Source of the DNA: Gammaproteobacteria bacterium
GTDB taxonomy: Bacteria; Pseudomonadota; Gammaproteobacteria; Steroidobacterales; MnTg04
Length of the DNA stretch: 6,620 bases
Assembly (NCBI GenBank): GCA_027297845.1
Contig: JAPUHG010000210.1
Location: forward strand, 1 to 6,620
Reading direction: 5' to 3'
The notes under the pieces are model-generated. The model had not been told where the DNA came from, searched no databases, and saw only the letters and a program-made list of their open reading frames with translations. Shown here piece by piece: positions 1 to 5,432 of this stretch (its first letter is position 1; the number at the start of each line of letters is the position of its first letter). Position numbers and translations under genes: made by a program.

Positions 1-32
1 CAGAACAGGACCGGCAAACAGTATCGCCGTTC

Positions 33-1142
33 TCATTGATTGCCCTGGCCATGAGCGCTGGTTTTGCCCTGCGTGGTGGTCTCTCGCTCAGACGACGGAA
101 TAACCGCCGCAATCCCGCGCAACAATTTTTCCGCTGGCGAAGCTGAAAGTTTCAACTGCGCCGACGATTCGAAACTGTCCAGAATCTTGTCGCCCTGCTC
201 CAGATTTATGAACCGCCCTCCGCTTTCGGTGGCGGCGACCGTGCAGGCATCCGGGCTACCGTTCAAAAACCGACCCTGTACATTCCCTGTGCCGCAAGAA
301 CTTCGATAATTTCGAAAATCGTTATCCGCATCCTGGCAGCTAAAAACGTATGCTGCCGAATCCGGCCAGGCTGCTTTGACGCTGGTTCGCAAGCGGTTTG
401 CCAATTCCTCGGGTCCGGCAAGCGTATTGCTGCCATTGGAAAAAATCGCGCTCGCGGTATCGGTTTGTTGCATACCGCGTAGATTAAAGAAAATACTGTC
501 TGGCCACTCGCTGGCCATCGTCTCTAATGCCAGTTGATATAAAAGAATCGTGCTGTGCGCTGCATCGGAAAGCCGTAACTGTAGCGAGCCGGTCCTGGCA
601 CAAACATAGTCTGCCCCACTGCATTGGCTGGCGGTTGACGAAGCACAGGCATGGGCGCCGGCTATTATCGCGGCGCGAGCTCCCAACCGGGTCAGGAACA
701 AGCCGGCCTCCACATCCACGCCCTCTTCAAAAACCGGGTGTGGCGCGCCGGCAATCAGCTCTCTTGTGGCTTGCATATTGACGATTATCGTCGGCCCAAT
801 GCCCGGATACTGGCTATCGACCAGCGCGGTGAATCGCGACTCGCCAAATTTGAATACAGTGACCCGGTAACCGGCCAGTTCTGCCGCCGCGGCCGCAAGA
901 CTCAGATCATCGGTGATCAGAGCCTCAAGAGCAGTCTGGAATGCGGCGGCCTTTTCAATCGAAGGAGTCAGCTTGTCCGCACCGATCTCCAGCGCGTGTG
1001 GCAGGCGGTCTATCCAGCGCAATAAAACTGATTCGGCATTCTCCCTTGCGGTTGCCGGCTGGTCGTCGATGACTGGAGTATCCTGTATGGCGGTACAGGC
1101 ACAGATCGTCAAAGTGATTGCAATTGTCGCAAAAATCCGCAT
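33..1142 (-). CDS. Putative lipoprotein, possible zinc amidohydrolase/peptidase-like
   Basis: A 369-residue protein, complete, ending in TGA. The N-terminus has one basic residue, a short hydrophobic stretch and a lipobox I13-C14-A15-C16, so Cys16 would be lipidated after signal peptidase II cleavage; Cys at -2 is slightly unusual. A polar linker and an Ala-rich helical part (about 60-95) precede the conserved-looking core (about 115-320). Core motifs are APHPVFEE (His135), DVEAG (Glu146), AGAHACAS, SDAAHST (His196), IFSNGS, NVQGRFLNGSPDAC and GRFINLEQ (Glu315). Scattered His and Glu with a late Glu recall N-formylglutamate amidohydrolase or M14-like zinc enzymes; this is inference from pattern, not a firm family match. 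The mature part has six further Cys (166, 174, 181, 269, 283, 300), which would suit disulfides in the periplasm. The last 20 residues are polar and look disordered. No good Shine-Dalgarno site precedes the ATG. It lies 111 bases after the PrsW-like gene on the same strand. Confidence 0.75.
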   Translation of the reverse strand: MRIFATIAITLTICACTAIQDTPVIDDQPATARENAESVLLRWIDRLPHALEIGADKLTPSIEKAAAFQTALEALITDDLSLAAAAAELAGYRVTVFKFGESRFTALVDSQYPGIGPTIIVNMQATRELIAGAPHPVFEEGVDVEAGLFLTRLGARAAIIAGAHACASSTASQCSGADYVCARTGSLQLRLSDAAHSTILLYQLALETMASEWPDSIFFNLRGMQQTDTASAIFSNGSNTLAGPEELANRLRTSVKAAWPDSAAYVFSCQDADNDFRNYRSSCGTGNVQGRFLNGSPDACTVAATESGGRFINLEQGDKILDSFESSAQLKLSASPAEKLLRGIAAVIPSSERETTTQGKTSAHGQGNQ

Positions 1143-1253
1143 CAGACCATTTTAATATAACGGGAAAAAAACTGTGTGGTGCAGCGTAGCAAACACCCTT
1201 TGCTCCACGTGCCGGTATATTAAACAGCGCTGCAAAGAAAAGCCTTCCGGATA

Positions 1254-2267
1254 CTATTTTTCCAGCACATACAATTGCCACAGGTCCTTGCGATCCATGT
1301 GCAAAAAAGGTCTCATCGCCATGCGCCCGGTTTTGCCAATACTCTTTTCCAGGAACCTCATTTCCGCAAACTTCGCTCGCGTTCTTTCTCCGACCGGTTC
1401 GTCAAAACCATTCTCGCGCATCATTAGCACGCCTTTCGCTCGCAAAGCGAGTTCCGTGTACAAACGCAGATAGCAAAGCATATCGACGACGACGGGTCCC
1501 TTGAACTTCTTGGTCAGCTCGCCCAGGTACCTGCCGATTGAAGACTCCGCAAACTCACTCGAATTGATTTGTTCGAGCAAGTCGGCATCCGCATCGAAAT
1601 CCAGTTGCAGCCAGTCATGCATCGCTTGCGAACTATGCAGGTAAATCACATATAGCACGGGTGGCAACACCAGCAATATCAGCGTCGTCGATTGTATCGG
1701 GGAAATCAGGAAATGGTTGTATAAGGAATGTAGTGCGATCGCGAGCGCGAGCCCCGGCAAAAACATCAGAGGATTGATGCCGATATTTCTTTCGGTCAAC
1801 GCCTGGGTAAGAATTGCGAAAATCGCGGTGGCACCACCATGCATGATCGCCGTCCCGAAACCGCGGACGATCCAGACACCAATATTCGCATGATCCAGGG
1901 TCTGCAAAAAATAAAGATTCTCGACCACCGCAAACCCGGCACCAACCGCAAAACCAAAAATTGCCGCGTCTACCAGAAACCCTATGCGATTGGTCCTTAA
2001 TAAAACGACAATCACCGAGGCTTTCAAGATTTCCTCGATCGGGGGGGCAACATAGCGGGTGTAAATACTCCAGTCGATCTGCGTGTAATCCAAAACCGCG
2101 CCACTGATAAAATAAGTCAGGATCACAAGCAAACCACCGACCCCGATCACGCCAATGATCGCGCGCATGGACACCAGCTTGTAGCTGTCCATATAAAGCA
2201 ACGTAACCAGGAAAATAATTACCGGGAGTAGCCCAATCGGCGCGACAACAAACAGGTTTTGGGTCAT
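1254..2267 (-). CDS. PrsW family intramembrane metalloprotease with C-terminal extension
   Basis: A 337-residue membrane protein. The hallmarks of the PrsW family (peptidase family M82) are all visible: PPIEEILK with the Glu78-Glu79 pair and Lys82, GFAVVEN with Glu116, a GTAIMHGG segment with His143, and HSLYNH with His180 and His185. About seven hydrophobic segments are seen between residues 4 and 211. In Bacillus subtilis PrsW makes the first cut in the anti-sigma factor RsiW; whether this homologue cuts an anti-sigma factor is unknown, and no sigma/anti-sigma pair lies in the window. Residues 212-337 form a soluble, charged, probably cytoplasmic domain absent from the short classical PrsW (about 220 residues). 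The purine-rich stretch AGAAGAGAG just ahead of the ATG can act as ribosome binding site. The stop is TAG; reading past it would add a 33-residue tail of no recognisable character, so TAG looks like the true end. A run of seven C on the coding strand (2041-2047) sits in the PPIEE motif. Confidence 0.9.
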   Translation of the reverse strand: MTQNLFVVAPIGLLPVIIFLVTLLYMDSYKLVSMRAIIGVIGVGGLLVILTYFISGAVLDYTQIDWSIYTRYVAPPIEEILKASVIVVLLRTNRIGFLVDAAIFGFAVGAGFAVVENLYFLQTLDHANIGVWIVRGFGTAIMHGGATAIFAILTQALTERNIGINPLMFLPGLALAIALHSLYNHFLISPIQSTTLILLVLPPVLYVIYLHSSQAMHDWLQLDFDADADLLEQINSSEFAESSIGRYLGELTKKFKGPVVVDMLCYLRLYTELALRAKGVLMMRENGFDEPVGERTRAKFAEMRFLEKSIGKTGRMAMRPFLHMDRKDLWQLYVLEK

Positions 2268-2289
2268 ACACTCTCTTCTGCAAGTATGC

Positions 2290-2311
2290 GGTAACTATTT
2301 TCGCTGTTACC
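2290..2311. other. Short perfect inverted repeat between metallopeptidase and PrsW genes
   Basis: GGTAAC and GTTACC, 6 bases each, are separated by 10 bases in the 59-base gap. No T-tract follows on either strand, so it is not a typical terminator. It could be a small RNA hairpin that affects the downstream gene or a protein site, or chance. Confidence 0.3.
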
Positions 2312-2326
2312 TTACTAGCAGGCGTT

Positions 2327-5002
2327 TCAGAGCACGTCAAATGCGAGCAATTTCAGCGAGACCATCCACTCGTCACTCAGCTTGTTTCCACTCTCGTAGC
2401 CTTGCGCATAACCCACCGATAAAGTCATGTCCAATCGTTGAGCGAACGTGAACTGGAAATCCAGCTGTGCTCCCAGGGTGGTCACGGTTCTTTCGACGAC
2501 ATTGTTACCCGGATCCGTAACCAGGACGCCATAAAACACGGCGGGGCGCGCATAGGCCAGGAAGAAACCGGGCGTTCCCATGTTTCTGAATCGTATCGGC
2601 GGCAGGTTCCACTCGAACAAGGAGCGGACGAAGGTCTGGCCACTCAATTCGTCAATTTTGAAACCCGGGAAAGAATAGTACTCCCGGTATCTTTTGACGT
2701 TTCCGTCATCGACGTCGTTGTTGCCAAATCCGCCAAAATAGAAATTGGCAAGCGGGTCCAGTCTATCGCCATCAGCTCCACCGGCCGAACTTCTCAGCCA
2801 GATGGATGAGTGGGAAATCGGCAAGGCGATACCAAAATCAAAATCGGCCCGCCACTTCGGTACCGTTTCACTGTTGGCATGATCGCCGGTAACAACCATT
2901 TCCCAGGAGTAGCCCTTTTCCTGATCGACACCACCTAACGAAGAGCGCGTGTTCTTATAGCTCAGCATCAGGCCGCCGCTCAACAACTCGTCGAAAGGCG
3001 CGGCGATGTTCTGGAATTCAGGCAAGGTATCCAGGTTCGTGTAATAGCCAAACTCGGCCGTATAATCGAGCCGGCGCGGAGCATCGTAGATCAGTGCCTT
3101 TTCATAGCCCACCGTATATGCGTTGCCCTTACGGCTTCTTTTTGTCGGCCCGAAAAGATCGTAGAAATCAGCGCCGTTGTACTTGTATCCGAGACGCCAG
3201 TTGATCGCGCGGTAATCGATGTTGACGTGAGCACGCTCATTCGTTGGCAAGTCAGTATCCGTATTATAGGATGCGGTAATCCCCAGGTGACGAAACGCCA
3301 TCGTGTCCTCGATATTGAAATGCCAGCCGACCGCCGTGGAATCCCTGTAACCTTCAACAACCGGATAGGCAGACTGCAGGCGCATTTCGCGGCCCGGCCT
3401 GTACTTGTCATTGGTGTGCTTAATATCTTCAAAGGCAACATCGCCAAGAGTAGACGAAATCTCCCACTGCTTGATCTGCGGGTGTTTTTTTACCAGCTCG
3501 GCTCCCAGGAACCGTACCGAACTGGCATCTTTCACGGGTATAGGATCTATGATGACAGGCACGAAACCCTGCCCGGTATACTCGAAAACGATCAGCGACC
3601 CGTCCTCCAGTGGTATGGGCCGGAAGAACCCGGTAGCCGTGTTACTGACCGCCTCCAGTTCACCGGTAGCGACCTCGTAGCGGAAAATATTAGACACGCC
3701 GGTGTAATAGGAACTGCCATACAAAAACCGGCCATCGGGTGAAAAGACAAAGCCTTCGGGCACTGCCGTACCGAAAAAATCCAACTCGATGACGGGCTCT
3801 ATGTTGCCAGCCAGGAGTTTGTCAATCGAAAATACGCGCAGCAGCTGCGTCCCATCGATGGTCCCCATCGATGTGGAAAGTAGCGTGCCGTCAGGAGAGA
3901 TGTCCATGTCATAAAGCACATCCCCGTACGGCCAGGTATGAACCTGGTTCCAGCTCGTATGAGGAGACGGGATGCGGACGATGGTTGCGTAGCCGTTCAA
4001 ATGCCGAATTCCCCAGATCGATCGATCGGATGGATTGACCACCAACTCCCCGATGCGCGCGTCCCTGATCAGCATTTTTGTTTCGCCGCTGTCCGCATCG
4101 ATCTTCATCAGATCCCGAAATGCGTGATTGTCCGCGGTATAAAAATAAGTGTTGCTCTGCCGGTCATGAGCCAAGGCAGTTACCCGATAGAGCATTGGTC
4201 CCTTGATATCGGCAAGGTGTTCGATATTGCCATCGTCCAGCGACATTCTGCCGATATGAGCAACCTTACCCGGGTAACGAAAGGCGCCCACCATTTCTTT
4301 CTTTTCGAGATCGACAAAACTTCTCGATATCGATCCCAGGGCCCTGTCGGCCAGGGGCCGGGTCGAAGTAATCGGGAATTCCTCAATCGCGGCCAGGTTC
4401 TCGGTCTGAAACTGATGTTCCCAGACTATCCAGTCTTGCCAGACCTCTTCCAGTTTTTTGCCAAACACATATTTGAACTGATTGGCGTAATAACGTTTTG
4501 AGCCCTCGCCCCGTTGCAGCCACTGAACAACCATTTCGGGTGAGTAGGCCCAACCGAGATAACAGAAAAAACGGGTCCCATACAGGTAGGCGTTGACGCC
4601 GACCTGAAAATCGATGTGGGTACCTATGGAAACAAGACCCAGCGGACTATAAAAGTGCGCGTCATCCCGGACCATGGAACGAAAGACCATTTCGTCGTAG
4701 GCGCCCTGGGCACGACCGAGACCACCGGACATCCAGGTTTCCATGAAAACCGCACTACCTTCAAGATACCAGCGCGGCACGGATACCCTCGGCGTTACCA
4801 GGTAGGAATAAAGTATGGTCTCGGGGTGATTTTCATCAACAGTCGGCTTGCCCGCGAAAAACGTGCGCCAGGCACGGTCTGTCCTGCTCGATGCGTCCAT
4901 GGTCGCGACGTGGGTTAATTCATGATTCATCAACATGAAAATGCGTTCACTCGCGGTAAACGTCTCGAAAGTCCGGCTTAGCGGTGCGACATCGATGATC
5001 AT
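2327..5002 (-). CDS. Zinc metallopeptidase / beta-propeller / beta-barrel protein, main part after internal stop
   Basis: This 891-residue open stretch is the bulk of a gene whose true start is at 5296 (same frame, split by a TAG). Residues below count from the ATG at 5002. Residues 1-210 form a gluzincin-type peptidase domain: NHELTH (His27, Glu28, His31) and RWYLEGSAVFME, where Glu81 is the likely third zinc ligand, as in MA-like peptidases. About 215-490 form a beta-propeller of the WD40/TolB kind, with repeated blades such as DISPDGTLL and VFSPDGRFLYG. About 540-891 alternate polar and hydrophobic residues with many aromatic Tyr/Phe/Trp strands, as in an outer-membrane beta-barrel; the end reads SLKLLAFDVL, without the usual final aromatic residue. 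The ATG at 5002 has no nearby Shine-Dalgarno site and would give a protein without signal peptide, so it is probably not a natural start. The PrsW-like gene follows after 59 bases. Substrate unknown. Confidence 0.8.
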   Translation of the reverse strand: MIIDVAPLSRTFETFTASERIFMLMNHELTHVATMDASSRTDRAWRTFFAGKPTVDENHPETILYSYLVTPRVSVPRWYLEGSAVFMETWMSGGLGRAQGAYDEMVFRSMVRDDAHFYSPLGLVSIGTHIDFQVGVNAYLYGTRFFCYLGWAYSPEMVVQWLQRGEGSKRYYANQFKYVFGKKLEEVWQDWIVWEHQFQTENLAAIEEFPITSTRPLADRALGSISRSFVDLEKKEMVGAFRYPGKVAHIGRMSLDDGNIEHLADIKGPMLYRVTALAHDRQSNTYFYTADNHAFRDLMKIDADSGETKMLIRDARIGELVVNPSDRSIWGIRHLNGYATIVRIPSPHTSWNQVHTWPYGDVLYDMDISPDGTLLSTSMGTIDGTQLLRVFSIDKLLAGNIEPVIELDFFGTAVPEGFVFSPDGRFLYGSSYYTGVSNIFRYEVATGELEAVSNTATGFFRPIPLEDGSLIVFEYTGQGFVPVIIDPIPVKDASSVRFLGAELVKKHPQIKQWEISSTLGDVAFEDIKHTNDKYRPGREMRLQSAYPVVEGYRDSTAVGWHFNIEDTMAFRHLGITASYNTDTDLPTNERAHVNIDYRAINWRLGYKYNGADFYDLFGPTKRSRKGNAYTVGYEKALIYDAPRRLDYTAEFGYYTNLDTLPEFQNIAAPFDELLSGGLMLSYKNTRSSLGGVDQEKGYSWEMVVTGDHANSETVPKWRADFDFGIALPISHSSIWLRSSAGGADGDRLDPLANFYFGGFGNNDVDDGNVKRYREYYSFPGFKIDELSGQTFVRSLFEWNLPPIRFRNMGTPGFFLAYARPAVFYGVLVTDPGNNVVERTVTTLGAQLDFQFTFAQRLDMTLSVGYAQGYESGNKLSDEWMVSLKLLAFDVL

Positions 5003-5053
5003 CGCGTTATTGGGTGCAGCCCTTGCGGCGGCATTACCGTAATCGGAAAAATC

Positions 5054-5296
5054 CTATAGCAGTACAGTGGTTCTGTCGTACGGCTCCCAGCCAAGAATTT
5101 CCCGCTGGTACTTCAGCGAATTATAAAAACTAACGGTCACATGAGGGACCAGGTAGGTCTGTGGCGGATCGAAATACAATAACTGGAGGTCGTCGCTCTC
5201 CAGCCTGTCCATCTCAAAAATCTTCGAGAAATCATTTTGTGCCGACGCGGCTTGAGAGATCAGCAACAAACACAATACTGCTTTCACCTTACCCAT
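5054..5296 (-). CDS. N-terminal fragment with Sec signal peptide of the interrupted metallopeptidase gene
   Basis: An 80-codon frame starting at ATG 5296 behind an AGGA ribosome binding site. The product begins with two Lys and a Leu/Ala-rich core and has a clear signal peptidase I site, ASA before Gln20. The rest (DLQLLYFDPPQTYLVPHVT and following, ending in YDRTTVLL) reads like the first part of the peptidase domain rather than a free-standing small protein: after the TAG the same frame continues with DFSDYGNAAARAAPNNA and then directly into the 5002 reading frame. Alone it would be an exported peptide of about 60 residues without catalytic motifs. Confidence 0.8.
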   Translation of the reverse strand: MGKVKAVLCLLLISQAASAQNDFSKIFEMDRLESDDLQLLYFDPPQTYLVPHVTVSFYNSLKYQREILGWEPYDRTTVLL

Positions 5297-5303
5297 AGAC
5301 CTG

Positions 5304-5307
5304 TCCT
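5304..5307 (-). promoter_or_regulatory. Shine-Dalgarno site of the interrupted metallopeptidase gene
   Basis: AGGA on the minus strand, 7 bases ahead of the ATG at 5296. This favours 5296 as the natural start of the whole gene over the ATG at 5002, which has no such site at proper distance. Confidence 0.6.
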
Positions 5308-5329
5308 GGCTTGTGGCGTTGCTTCAAGA

Positions 5330-5358
5330 ATAGTACGAAGCTGACCAGACTGCATAAG
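5330..5358 (-). promoter_or_regulatory. Weak candidate promoter for the metallopeptidase-PrsW-lipoprotein group
   Basis: TACTAT at 5335-5330 matches the -10 consensus in 4 of 6 positions and lies 33 bases ahead of the ATG. The hexamer 17 bases further upstream (CTTATG) fits -35 poorly. A promoter must exist near here if the terminator works, but this exact placement is uncertain. Confidence 0.25.
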
Positions 5359-5395
5359 ATAAAAGAAAAGGCCGCCTGCATAACAGACGGCCTTT
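5355..5395 (-). terminator. Rho-independent terminator of the repeat-protein gene
   Basis: On the minus strand a 12-base-pair stem (arms 5395-5384 and 5378-5367, AAAGGCCGTCTG with CAGGCGGCCTTT, one G-U pair) closes a 5-base loop and is followed by a T-rich tract TCTTTTATCTT. It lies 38 bases after the TAA at 5433. On the plus strand the tail is only TTTCC and the wobble becomes a C-A mismatch, so it is directed to minus-strand transcripts. It separates the repeat gene from the metallopeptidase gene. Confidence 0.88.
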
Positions 5396-5432
5396 CCTCA
5401 ATCGCTTGCCTGATTCGCCTTAACTCGGCTTA

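Larger units (their letters stand above)
2327..5296 (-). pseudogene. Full-length secreted metallopeptidase-propeller-barrel gene broken by one amber codon
   Basis: Both fragments lie in one frame: 80 sense codons, TAG at 5054-5056 (codon 81), 17 further sense codons to 5003, then the 891-codon stretch. There is no frameshift or any second stop in 990 codons, and the zinc motif (His125, Glu126, His129 in full-length numbering) is intact. The intact form would be exported by Sec and placed in the outer membrane by its C-terminal barrel. A single base change, for example CAG or GAG to TAG, explains the break. The absence of other damage means the loss is very recent, is a sequence error, or is bypassed by suppression. 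The type 'pseudogene' is provisional. Confidence 0.75.

Noticed and set aside
1..32. Partial inverted repeat GAAC/GGC after the lipoprotein stop as a terminator
   Set aside because: The stem has a large bulge and no T-tract is seen before the window edge.
1154..1204. Terminator or promoter in the gap before the lipoprotein gene: inverted repeat AGCAAA/TTTGCT (1188-1204), T7 run (1165-1171 on the minus strand) and TATATT (1154-1159)
   Set aside because: The hairpin is 16 bases from the T run, too far for an intrinsic terminator. TATATT has no partner -35 and would place the transcript start almost at the ATG. Too weak to annotate.
955..1281. Minus-strand 108-codon frame overlapping the end of PrsW and the start of the lipoprotein gene
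   Set aside because: It lies in another frame over two well-supported genes, with no ribosome binding site or recognisable protein features.
3848..3880. Repeated CCCATCGATG words and ATCGAT palindromes in the metallopeptidase gene (also 4017-4030)
   Set aside because: They fall inside well-supported coding sequence and follow from the codons used there; no spacing or symmetry suggests a regulatory site.
5054..5056. Genome-wide use of TAG as a sense codon
   Set aside because: The PrsW-like gene ends naturally in TAG at 1254-1256, and reading on would add an atypical 33-residue tail. The other genes stop with TGA or TAA and give no support for recoding.
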